Shown: in pieces, positions 35,732 to 43,707 of the stretch
Numbering within the stretch: the stretch's first letter is position 1
Layout: every line of letters begins with the position of its first letter
Source: Candidatus Nitrosocosmicus agrestis
GTDB taxonomy: Archaea > Thermoproteota > Nitrososphaeria > Nitrososphaerales > Nitrososphaeraceae
Direction of reading: 5' to 3'
NCBI RefSeq assembly: GCF_008389435.1
Contig: NZ_VUYS01000002.1
Span: 62,001 to 126,000 of the forward strand
Length of the DNA: 64,000 nucleotides
Position numbers and translations under genes: made by a program
Notes under the pieces: model-generated
Databases searched by the model: none
What the model was told of the DNA's origin: nothing
What the model saw: the letters and a program-made list of their open reading frames with translations, nothing else

Positions 35732-36736
35732 TTAATCACTATTTGTAGGATGAAATTTTTCTATTTGGATAGTAGAATGTGTAATTTTGAATCTGTTTTC
35801 AAGCACAGAATTGATATCATGTAGAACTTGATAAGAACTGCTTGTATCCATTACAACTATATGAGCAGATAATGCGTGAATTCCAGAAGATATGCTCCAA
35901 ATATGTAAGTCAAATACGCCTGTAACACCTTTTGTCTGCAATAAAGATTGTTGAATCATTTCATATGATATATTTGACGGAACGCCTTCCATTAATATAT
36001 GAACAGATTTCTTTAACAAACTCCATAACCGTGGTAAAATAAATATTGCTAATCCTATACTTAAAATAGGATCTATAATCTTCAGGTTTGTTGCAGCTAT
36101 GATTATCCCACCAACGATAACTCCTACTGAGCCTATTGTATCGCTTAATAGCTCCAGTCGAGCACCTTTCATGTTTAAATCTTCAATCTCATCATTGTTT
36201 TTAATTTTGTCAGGATGAGGATCCATTGAGATATCAGAATGTTCTACTGTTGAGGAGGAAAACAGATGTTTTGTATGCTCATCGTTTTTAGTACCATGAT
36301 TATGTATGTGTTCTCCGCGGAGAAAATACATTCCAGCAATATTTATAAGTAATCCAACCACAGCCACTACAATCATAGGTAAACTCTGTATTTCCGTAGG
36401 TTCAAAAAAGCGTCTATAGGCTTCGTAAATAATAATTATCGACAATAATGATAATATTATGCTATTAACAAGGGAAGCAAGTATCTCGGTTCTAAAAAAA
36501 CCAAAAGTATGAATCGGAGTCGCTTCCTTTTTGCTGTAAATTGCAGCTATTAAAGCTATACCTATTCCAAAAGTATCAGTAAACATATGACCTGCATCAG
36601 CAAGTAGAGCCAAACTACCTGTATAAAATCCAGCAATGACTTCTATAACTAGATAAGTAGAGATTAGAATTAGAACTATCCTTAATTTCTTAATTTTTGT
36701 ATTCGTCTTAATTATTTCTATAGTGTTAGAATGCAA
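35732..36736 (-). CDS. cation diffusion facilitator (Zn/Co/Cd exporter)
   Basis: 334 residues from ATG 36736. Six helices with HMFTDTFGIGIAL (helix 2, H-x3-D) and LELLSDTIGSVGV (helix 5, here D with Leu/Glu before it) giving the transport site. A His-rich loop (GEHIHNHGTKNDEHTKH) lies near residues 140-160. The C-terminal ferredoxin-like domain contains VFDLHIWSISSGIHALSAH. CDF proteins exchange Zn2+, Cd2+ or Co2+ for protons and export the metal from the cytosol. Adjacent to the copper oxidase gene set but with its own promoter. Confidence 0.92.
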   Translation of the reverse strand: MHSNTIEIIKTNTKIKKLRIVLILISTYLVIEVIAGFYTGSLALLADAGHMFTDTFGIGIALIAAIYSKKEATPIHTFGFFRTEILASLVNSIILSLLSIIIIYEAYRRFFEPTEIQSLPMIVVAVVGLLINIAGMYFLRGEHIHNHGTKNDEHTKHLFSSSTVEHSDISMDPHPDKIKNNDEIEDLNMKGARLELLSDTIGSVGVIVGGIIIAATNLKIIDPILSIGLAIFILPRLWSLLKKSVHILMEGVPSNISYEMIQQSLLQTKGVTGVFDLHIWSISSGIHALSAHIVVMDTSSSYQVLHDINSVLENRFKITHSTIQIEKFHPTNSD

Positions 36737-36871
36737 AACGACTCTACTCCTTCGTAATATTGCTGAATGCTATTCAAAATGTTAAAAAGAGGTTATGAAA
36801 AGTCAACGACGGTTCATAATTTCCATTACTTTCCTAATATAAACACGAAAGGGTTAGACAAAGAGCACTCA

Positions 36872-38110
36872 CTATGATCTTCCTTTCACTTTAAAATATC
36901 CCATCCACCCCAAATCAGAAAATTCATTGATATGAGAATGGAACATGTATTGACCAGTATATGGATAATTGAATTCAATAATTCCTCTATCTCCTTGTCC
37001 CAATGTAACAATGTCATTAGTCATAGGAGCATCTTTAGATGTACCACTTGGAATATATTTATACAAATTTCCATGCAAATGAAATGAATTTACCTGGTCA
37101 AATTCTAGCATATTGATTAGGTATATCCTATAGTTGGTATTTTGTTGAATGGGTATGGGATTTTCCACATAATCAAACGCTTTTCCATTTACTGTGTATA
37201 CCTCGTTTACGTGTTCAAATGCTTGAGGCATGTAATCTTCTTCATATTCCTCTGGTGTTGGAATTCGGCTAGGTCCTACTCCTTCTTTTTCATAATCTAG
37301 ATCATATCCATTCATCATCATGACCATTTCGGTCATATTTTGTCTTGGTGTTTTTGGATCTATGATCAATGCACCATAGAGTCCTTTGTTTATGTGCTGA
37401 TCAATAGGCGTTACATGACAATGATATGGATATACACCATAGGGACCTGCTTTAAAAATATATGTAAAGCTTTGTCCTGGTTTTATGTATCCACCCGGCC
37501 CATCAACCCCATCCATATCTCCAGGATGAATGGAATGCATATGCATTGAATGAGTATGATTATTCTCCGGTGGATTGATTACTTTTATTTTTACAATGTC
37601 TCCTTCAGTTACTCTTATTGTGGGACCTGGAATAGTGCCGTTAAATGTCCATGCAGGACTAAAAACCAATCCATTACTAGCAATAGGTATAGAGCTATTC
37701 TCATTTATGATTAGTGTAAATTCTCTAGTTGTTTGATTTTTATTGATGTTGTTACTACTATTTTTGGTATCAGCAATTATATGACCACAGTTAAAAAATG
37801 TTAAATACTCTAAGGAAGTTGGCCTCTTGTCAGTGTCGGTAGTGCAATTTTTAAGTTTGTCGTATTCGGATATTGAAAGAGATTTATTATTATCATTATC
37901 ATTAGATTCGCCAACAATATTAGAGTTGTTTTGGTTAAGGATATTTTTTAATTTTATCATGTCGGTGTAAGTTGAATTTTCGGTTCCAGTTTTACTGAGA
38001 TTAGTAATGGAAGCAAAAACAGAATTACAAGGAATTACTATTACAAAAACCAACAGGATTGCAAACAGTGTAATATCACACTGTTTCGCATCCGGGATGT
38101 GATTTCTCAT
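36872..38110 (-). CDS. two-domain multicopper oxidase, exported
   Basis: 412 residues from ATG 38110. A signal peptide (residues about 14-33) and an Asn/Ser-rich, low-complexity region to residue 120 precede two cupredoxin domains. Domain 1: HSMHMHSIHPGDMDG and YPYHCHVTPIDQHINKG (type 1 copper Cys with His ligands). Domain 2: SFHLHGNLYK and YMFHSHINEFSDLGWMG (trinuclear-site His). This is the thaumarchaeal two-domain type with the type 1 site in domain 1. It oxidises a metal ion or small molecule with O2, or acts like NirK; the substrate is unresolved. Last gene of the 40328-36872 cluster. Confidence 0.9.
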   Translation of the reverse strand: MRNHIPDAKQCDITLFAILLVFVIVIPCNSVFASITNLSKTGTENSTYTDMIKLKNILNQNNSNIVGESNDNDNNKSLSISEYDKLKNCTTDTDKRPTSLEYLTFFNCGHIIADTKNSSNNINKNQTTREFTLIINENSSIPIASNGLVFSPAWTFNGTIPGPTIRVTEGDIVKIKVINPPENNHTHSMHMHSIHPGDMDGVDGPGGYIKPGQSFTYIFKAGPYGVYPYHCHVTPIDQHINKGLYGALIIDPKTPRQNMTEMVMMMNGYDLDYEKEGVGPSRIPTPEEYEEDYMPQAFEHVNEVYTVNGKAFDYVENPIPIQQNTNYRIYLINMLEFDQVNSFHLHGNLYKYIPSGTSKDAPMTNDIVTLGQGDRGIIEFNYPYTGQYMFHSHINEFSDLGWMGYFKVKGRS

Positions 38111-38151
38111 GATTTATTACCTACGATTTGATTGGCACGCATATGTGTGAG

Positions 38152-39024
38152 TTATTTGTATGGCAATTTAGATCCAATATCTTCTAATGCCGATGTAATC
38201 ATATCAGTAGTCATACTTGGTCCAGCAGTCCATACTAACATTGTTTGCTCCGATCCGGTATCTCGAGCTATACCTCTCAGGTCCTTAAATGAATATGTGC
38301 TTTCAATTGAAAATCCTTTTTCTGTGAAATCCTTTGTATAGTCGTCAATATCTTTCGTAGGTACCATAAATACACCGACGCTTTCTACATTAGCATTTGG
38401 ATTAGTGTTTAATTTGTTTGGCTGATCAATTGCCTTGATATCGCCTCTCATCACAAAACCCTTTTGCACAGCTTCTTGATCTATATCGGGACTATAGTAA
38501 CCAAAGTTTCCAACGGTATTAAAAACCATAGGGTTTGATGCAGAGTATTCCGGCAGGACACCACTATCAAATAGACTTTCATCGTTGTTGATTATTATTC
38601 TGTGCTCGTGACTAACATCGCCACTAAACCATATAACATTGGTACCTTTGTTAATAATTACATTTTGTGGTAGGAATGATTGTTCAATGAACCTATTCTC
38701 TTTTGCTTCGCCGTTACCGTGATGCGCCTCATCTGGAATAAGTATGAATAAATTTTTAATATCATTTCCTAGAACTGCAGTTTTGGTGTCAAATATATGC
38801 TTGGCGTCTATGTTGGGAGTGTCACTAGACAAATTCCCATTTTCACTCTGGGAATGTGCAATCAAAGTATGACTTGGGATTATGAGGATAACGGTTAATG
38901 AAAATATCAATAAAAAGATTCTCAAACCTGTGCAGACGTGACTAGAATCCTTCTCTAATGTCGAGAGGTTATTAAATAAACAGCAGAAAGCGCTTATGTT
39001 TTTGATACTCAAAGTATTATTCAT
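38152..39024 (-). CDS. exported cupredoxin-fold protein, type 1 Cys missing
   Basis: 290 residues from ATG 39024, 41 bases before the oxidase gene and co-oriented. A signal peptide (IFLLIFSLTVILIIPSH) leads to a plastocyanin-like domain: QNVIINKGTNVIWFSGDVSH, then FNTVGNFGYYSPDIDQEA. The position of the copper Cys reads Tyr-Ser-Pro instead of Cys-x-Pro, so a standard blue-copper site cannot form; HEH and HHGNG groups could still bind metal. The C-terminal 90 residues form an extra alpha/beta domain (DDYTKDFTEKGFSIESTYSF). Probably a partner of the oxidase. Confidence 0.78.
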   Translation of the reverse strand: MNNTLSIKNISAFCCLFNNLSTLEKDSSHVCTGLRIFLLIFSLTVILIIPSHTLIAHSQSENGNLSSDTPNIDAKHIFDTKTAVLGNDIKNLFILIPDEAHHGNGEAKENRFIEQSFLPQNVIINKGTNVIWFSGDVSHEHRIIINNDESLFDSGVLPEYSASNPMVFNTVGNFGYYSPDIDQEAVQKGFVMRGDIKAIDQPNKLNTNPNANVESVGVFMVPTKDIDDYTKDFTEKGFSIESTYSFKDLRGIARDTGSEQTMLVWTAGPSMTTDMITSALEDIGSKLPYK

Positions 39025-39192
39025 TGCTATATATGAATAGATAAGGGGATTGGTACAGTTCTATGATCAAATAAAGGCAACTTCACCTCTCCAGTAATCT
39101 ATAAATTATATGTGGATAATCTAAATCAGACATTTAGTGAAAACCTGACACTATCAAACAACAAAAAGTAAAATCAATCGTCGATTGGCACA

Positions 39193-39618
39193 CTACTTAA
39201 AATAATGATTTGTGTTGGTCTTCCATAACTTGAACCTCCCCATTTGGAAAATTGCAACCACAAAAAATACCAATCCACCAAAACTCAGAATCGATAGGAA
39301 AATTTCCAGAGTTTCAGGTTGAACTAGATCAAATATTGAGAATATTGACCTAGTAAAAAACAACGTAAAAGCTATAGAAATAAGAATTATTCTTTTTGAT
39401 CTCAGATTTCTATATGCAACAAGAGTAATTGCAATAATGAAAGCGGAAAAAACAGCACTTCCTAAATCAAACACTTCAGTAATATGTTCTTGAAAGTCCG
39501 TGAAATCGCTGTGATGGGGGCCTTCTGTTAAAACTGCAAAAGATGGAGAAATAGTGATTGACAAGGCGATTATTATCATATTTAAACTGATAAAGGATAG
39601 GCTAAAAGAAGAATTCAA
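39193..39618 (-). CDS. hypothetical four-helix membrane protein
   Basis: 141 residues from ATG 39618, overlapping the end of the regulator gene by four bases. The N-terminal helix may be a signal, and three more helices follow (VFSAFIIAITLVAY, IILISIAFTLFFTRSIF, ILSFGGLVFFVVAIF). The external loop TEGPHHSDFTDFQEH holds a His pair. Such small proteins commonly pair with two-wHTH regulators next to copper genes in archaea; it could be a signal transducer for the regulator. Confidence 0.7.
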   Translation of the reverse strand: MNSSFSLSFISLNMIIIALSITISPSFAVLTEGPHHSDFTDFQEHITEVFDLGSAVFSAFIIAITLVAYRNLRSKRIILISIAFTLFFTRSIFSIFDLVQPETLEIFLSILSFGGLVFFVVAIFQMGRFKLWKTNTNHYFK

Positions 39619-40328
39619 TTCTTTTCTTCCTCTTTCTTTATTTTATGTATATTCGAATTAAACACCTTTGGTTCTCCTATTAAAAAAGGATTATCAGGAT
39701 GGTCGTTTTTATCGGTGTTTAAAATGGTAACTGATGATAATTCTATAAAAACATCCATCAATGTGTTAGATAATCTAGATAACAATGATGGATGATACGA
39801 CTGCATCATTTTTATAAAATCCATATTATCACCACTTAAAAAACATTTTAGTGTTCTACCTTCTTTATGGAAATGGATTAATTCCATTTCGAATAGCTTT
39901 GAAATATGCCATTTAATGGTAGGGATAGACAATCCCAAATTCTGAGATATTTCTTTCTGAGACAATCCAGGAAATTCAAGAAGACACAAAATAATTGCTC
40001 GCGGAGTTTCCTGTTGCAGTATAGCCAAAACTAACTCATTTCTATTTCCAAAAACATATTTTACATAATAGTGTTTATAGATACTAATCCTTCTATATTT
40101 GATGAGATCTGATTTCTCAAGAACATTTAGATTATATTGAATGTCTCCCATGGCTAGACCTAAATCTTTCTTAATTTTTCTCAAATGTGTTCCGGGATTG
40201 TTTTTGATATATTGATATATTCGGTCTTTATTGGTTATTATCTGAGCATTTAAAATATTTTTATCCTTATTTTTAAAACTGTAATAATCGAAATTCAAAG
40301 TCTTGATCCCATTGTTTTTGAACTGCAA
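39615..40328 (-). CDS. regulator with two winged-helix domains
   Basis: 237 residues from ATG 40328. First wHTH at about residues 30-95 (NNPGTHLRKIKKDLGLAMGD), second at about 105-170 (PGLSQKEISQNLGLSIPTIK then WHISKLFEMELIHFHKEG). This is the ArsR/MarR-like tandem-wHTH type common in archaea. Its gene overlaps the membrane protein gene, and the set continues with cupredoxin and multicopper oxidase genes on the same strand, so it probably controls them in response to copper, oxygen or membrane signals. The C-terminal tail is polar. Confidence 0.82.
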   Translation of the reverse strand: MQFKNNGIKTLNFDYYSFKNKDKNILNAQIITNKDRIYQYIKNNPGTHLRKIKKDLGLAMGDIQYNLNVLEKSDLIKYRRISIYKHYYVKYVFGNRNELVLAILQQETPRAIILCLLEFPGLSQKEISQNLGLSIPTIKWHISKLFEMELIHFHKEGRTLKCFLSGDNMDFIKMMQSYHPSLLSRLSNTLMDVFIELSSVTILNTDKNDHPDNPFLIGEPKVFNSNIHKIKKEEEKN

Positions 40329-40803
40329 AACCGTTGAATCTCTATTAATATAGACTTAATTAAGATTTGCGTCCTTTTTATGGTTGTGGTACACTTCTAT
40401 TGTATTACAAAATACATAGAATAAATTCTTCTACTATAATATAATAGTCATATAAATTAAATCTTGAATTATCAATTACGCTTCCATATGGGAATCCAAC
40501 TTTAACAAATTGTTTTGCACTTTTGGAATAGCTTGTGTAACAAGTTACACTAAGCATTTACTAGGTTCAAAAGCATATCTAATGATAGTTTCAGAGCGGA
40601 ACTTTCTTATTTGACAGATATTATCCAGATTAGTGCTTTTATTATGTTCAATACTTATTCTTTTTTTAATTTCATCATGAATTTAGGACGTACACCTCTC
40701 CCCACTCCAAAATGTTTGAATGTGTGACAATAATTGATGTAGACGTTGTGTCACATGAACTAATTATTTAGAGTCCGGCGAGGTATCGTTAAAAGAGGAG
40801 GAA
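40329..40803. other. spacer holding AbrB-cassette copy 3
   Basis: Between the promoter of the regulator gene at 40328 and a gene remnant. Contains decayed cassette copy 3 (40515-40790). AT-rich otherwise. Confidence 0.5.
40515..40790 (+). repeat. AbrB-cassette, copy 3 (decayed)
   Basis: Leader TTGCACTTTTGGAATAGCTT, then GTTCAAAAGCATATCTAATG matching the 3' end of the mini-ORF, then an inverted repeat TGTGACA (40723-40729) / TGTCACA (40749-40755) followed by TGAACTAATTATTTAGAGT as after copy 2. The mini-ORF itself is largely deleted. Confidence 0.6.
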
Positions 40804-41100
40804 CTATGTACTTATTCCACAAGAGTTTGGTCCTGATTCCAAATCCTTTTGATCCACTATTTCACAGGAAGTCAGATTCTTATTAAATAGAACAATTTTC
40901 TCATAGTTCATTGGTTGAGGAGGCATATTTGCTGTTACAAACTTTACAAACTCAATTTCTGAGTTGGTTATAGATGTTAACTCTTGTTTAATAGATCCAA
41001 TAGGATTGTATATTGGTTTTTCAAGTCTGATTTTTCTATACATATGTTCTAAGGAACGAGTAATTGTGAATCTTGTATTTTGGTCTAGATACTTAATCAT
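40804..41100 (-). pseudogene. C-terminal fragment of an MBL-fold metallo-hydrolase
   Basis: 98 codons. The segment EFVKFVTANMPPQPMNYEKI and the end GPNSCGIST match the tail of the persulfide-dioxygenase-like MBL family. The metal-binding H-x-H-x-D-H half and the rest are gone; the previous gene ends only about 115 bases upstream. I read it as a deletion remnant, with about 90 residues still open. Confidence 0.55.
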
Positions 41101-41216
41101 GTAAATATAGTCATTAATACCATTTCTCTAGGATGTAATATTATATTCATAACTAAACCATCTAAAATTTAAAATCAGATATCACAACAAGCTCATTGAT
41201 TTGCGCATAACCGAAA

Positions 41217-41813
41217 TTAAAGATCGGTTCTAACATCTTCACAATTATTGGATGCAACATCTTTGGAGGGATCAAAATCTATGATTATATCGTAGTCGTC
41301 GCCACAATCGAAGTAGTTAGATCCTGGACCGCCTTCGAGAAGATCTTCTCCGGCACCTGCGTATAATTCATCATTACCTTTTCCACCTACCAAGTAATCA
41401 CCATCTAAGCCACCATACAGCAAATCATTACCATCCTCTCCATAGATGTTGTCACTTCCCTCGCCACCTTGTACATCGTCATCGCCATCTCCGCCGAATA
41501 TATCGTCAGCAGAAGCTCTGCCTTGCAAAGCATCATCAGAACCTTTGCCTTTGATAAAGTCCTCCTGTACCGTACCAATTATAATATCACTTCGAGACGT
41601 TCCTTCACATAATGGAGCTTTTACCTCTTGATTAAAGGTGCAGTAAATCATCTTTTCCTGGGAATCTCCTTGATTAAGGGGTCCTGTATATCTTTCTCCG
41701 TCTCCATCTCCTCCAGCATATACTGCCCAATTATGATTTAGAAAAACATTTGAAAATAGCAAGAGAACTAAAATATTTGTAATCATAAAAGCGATTGGTA
41801 ATGGTTTCGTCAT
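41217..41813 (-). CDS. exported RTX-like Ca-binding repeat protein, copy 1
   Basis: 198 residues from ATG 41813. A signal peptide (IAFMITNILVLLLFSNVF) leads to about seven nonapeptide-type repeats of the form GG-x-G-x-D-x (GGDGDDDVQGGEGSDNIYGE, then YGGLDGDYLVGGKGNDELYA), and ends with a conserved module YFDCGDDYDIIIDF...NNCED with two Cys. Such repeats form a calcium-filled beta-roll on export. The same architecture occurs at 49141 and 49905. There is no RTX toxin domain; a surface or matrix role is likelier. Lies beside the TetR gene, but no CTGAC site is seen in its promoter. Confidence 0.88.
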   Translation of the reverse strand: MTKPLPIAFMITNILVLLLFSNVFLNHNWAVYAGGDGDGERYTGPLNQGDSQEKMIYCTFNQEVKAPLCEGTSRSDIIIGTVQEDFIKGKGSDDALQGRASADDIFGGDGDDDVQGGEGSDNIYGEDGNDLLYGGLDGDYLVGGKGNDELYAGAGEDLLEGGPGSNYFDCGDDYDIIIDFDPSKDVASNNCEDVRTDL

Positions 41814-41935
41814 AACTGTATCTCTTCTTTATACCTTATAAGGAATTGATAAATATATTATGAGAAACATTTCGCTACTATTTCTAAGAATTACTTCAGG
41901 TTGATACTTTATTCTTTGATAAGTCATCATAACCC

Positions 41936-42541
41936 CTACGTTGATTTAATGCCATCCAAAATCAATTGATTAATTTCCACCCATACTTTTTTGTTATATG
42001 TTTCAGGAATACCTAAGATTCTTCCTATTGTCAGTCCATCAAATAATGAGACAACTCCGGCAGCAATCAACTCCAAGTTTATATCTTCTTTAAACCATCC
42101 TTTTTTAATCTGAAGTTGCATATGATCATAAGAAATTTTGTAAAGTTTTTTTCTATGATCTCTCAAGATCTTTTGAAGTTTGGGATTTCTTGAGGATTCT
42201 GCGATTGCTTCAAAAAAAACCTTTTCACTTCCTTCTCTCTGTATCTTTCGAAATTCATCGTAGAAGCGTTCAGTATTAGATATTATATCTTCTCTGTTTT
42301 TTGTGAAAGTGTTTCTAAGTTGTAAGTAGAATAAATTCAAACTATCTTCAGCAATCGCCTGAAATAAGTCTTCTTTGCTACTAAAATAGTTGTATAAAGT
42401 TCCCTTGCTTAATTCGGATTCATTAACAATGTCCTCCATACGTGTCTTATCAAATCCATATTTTGAAAAACACTTAATTGCAGAGCGTAATATCTGGCTC
42501 TTTTTTTCTTTCTTGTATTCAATGGTGACTCTTGGACACAA
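41936..42541 (-). CDS. TetR family transcriptional regulator
   Basis: 201 residues from TTG 42541. The N-terminal helix-turn-helix is clear (KKSQILRSAIKCFSKYGFDK, RMEDIVNESELSKGTLYNYF, KEDLFQAI), and a ligand-binding helical domain follows. TetR repressors leave a palindromic operator when a small ligand binds. It is divergent from the ABC operon; the CTGAC-N2-GTCAG element in front of that operon, repeated at three further promoters, is its probable target, inferred from position. Its own promoter has no copy. Confidence 0.88.
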   Translation of the reverse strand: MCPRVTIEYKKEKKSQILRSAIKCFSKYGFDKTRMEDIVNESELSKGTLYNYFSSKEDLFQAIAEDSLNLFYLQLRNTFTKNREDIISNTERFYDEFRKIQREGSEKVFFEAIAESSRNPKLQKILRDHRKKLYKISYDHMQLQIKKGWFKEDINLELIAAGVVSLFDGLTIGRILGIPETYNKKVWVEINQLILDGIKST

Positions 42542-42687
42542 CTCTCTCCATCTCTATTAAATCATACCAGTATTTTAAAGAATTCTTTTAATAATATGTT
42601 TGAAAAATCAAACCTGCCAATGTAATCAATGTATATAATAATGCGATAGTTCAATGTTTCCATTATTCGACTGTGTATGTAGATCTA

Positions 42688-42734
42688 CTATATATACATG
42701 TCTGACTGGTCAGTTTCGTTTATTAAGGAGATTG
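42688..42734 (+). promoter_or_regulatory. TATA box, CTGAC-N2-GTCAG operator and leader of the ABC operon
   Basis: TATA box CTATATATACA at 42688-42698, operator CTGACTGGTCAG at 42702-42713, then TTTCGTTTATTAAGGAGATTG to 42734. The operator covers the expected start region, so bound repressor would block transcription. The block from CAG to the end matches the RTX promoter at 49810-49833 at 22 of 24 bases. AAGGAG here is part of the conserved leader, 27 bases before the ATG. Confidence 0.75.
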
Positions 42735-42760
42735 TTTAATCCTGTAGTATCAGATCTCCA

Positions 42761-43672
42761 ATGAATAGCAATAGGGCTCCGCATGACCAGAATGACCTTG
42801 AGGAATCGGAAAATGCAGAGTTTTCGGTTGATTTGAATATTAAACCTTCTTATAGTAATCCTCCGCCACGTGTTAGTCAACAGAATCTTGGACGCGATTT
42901 AGCAGATGACAGCGACGTTGTTGTAGATGATACTGCACGTTCTAATAACGCCAAGAAAACTAATCGTTCTAATATTGCAATGGAAGTAAGGAATCTTCAT
43001 AAAATTTATGAATCACAAGCCGGAAAGTCAGTTGTACTGAAAGGAATAAATTTTATAATAAAGAAGGGTGAATTCGTTTCAATTGTGGGGCCATCAGGAA
43101 GCGGAAAATCTACTCTATTAAACATAATGGGGGCCTTAGATACTCCTTCGTCGGGTAAAATTTTTATCAATAATGTAGACATATTTGCATTATCTAAATC
43201 ACAAATTGCTGATATGAGAAATAAGCTAATTGGATATATTTTTCAATCATATAATCTTATTAACCGAACGACTGTCCAAAAGAATGTTGAAATTCCTGCA
43301 ATAATCGCAGGTATGAGTGACAAACAAAGAAAATCACGCGCACTAAAACTCTTGGACCTATTGGGAATTAAAAACAAATCAAATTATAAACCCACTAATC
43401 TTAGCGGTGGACAGCAGCAAAGAGTAGCTATTGCAAGATCGCTGATGAATAATCCTGCAATCATTTTGGCTGATGAGGCAACCGGTAACCTAGATACAAA
43501 AACAGGTGAAGAAGTTTTCGAGCTTCTTAGAATGTTGACAAAAAGATATAATCGAACTATTGTTTTTGTAACACATAATCCTGAACTAGCCGCAAGAACT
43601 GACCGGACAATATTTATAAAAGATGGACAAGTGGAAAGAGAATCGATTAACCAAAAGTACGCATTAACATAG
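42761..43672 (+). CDS. ABC transporter ATP-binding protein, MacB/LolD type
   Basis: 303 residues from ATG 42761. An unusual polar N-terminal extension of about 70 residues precedes the ABC core: Walker A GPSGSGKSTLL (near residue 112), Q-loop FQSYNL, signature LSGGQQQRVAIARSL, Walker B AIILADEATGNLDT and the H-loop VFVTHN. This subclass powers mechanotransmission complexes (MacB, LolCDE, FtsEX) rather than normal channels. First gene of the three-gene operon behind the TetR-type operator. Confidence 0.93.
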   Translation: MNSNRAPHDQNDLEESENAEFSVDLNIKPSYSNPPPRVSQQNLGRDLADDSDVVVDDTARSNNAKKTNRSNIAMEVRNLHKIYESQAGKSVVLKGINFIIKKGEFVSIVGPSGSGKSTLLNIMGALDTPSSGKIFINNVDIFALSKSQIADMRNKLIGYIFQSYNLINRTTVQKNVEIPAIIAGMSDKQRKSRALKLLDLLGIKNKSNYKPTNLSGGQQQRVAIARSLMNNPAIILADEATGNLDTKTGEEVFELLRMLTKRYNRTIVFVTHNPELAARTDRTIFIKDGQVERESINQKYALT

Positions 43673-43707
43673 AGGATCAGATTCCAAAATTTAGCGAGAT
43701 AAAATAA

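Noticed and set aside
42576-42713. Auto-regulation of TetR through the same operator
   Set aside because: The site is about 160 bases from the TetR start and lies over the divergent promoter; no second copy is near its own TATA box.
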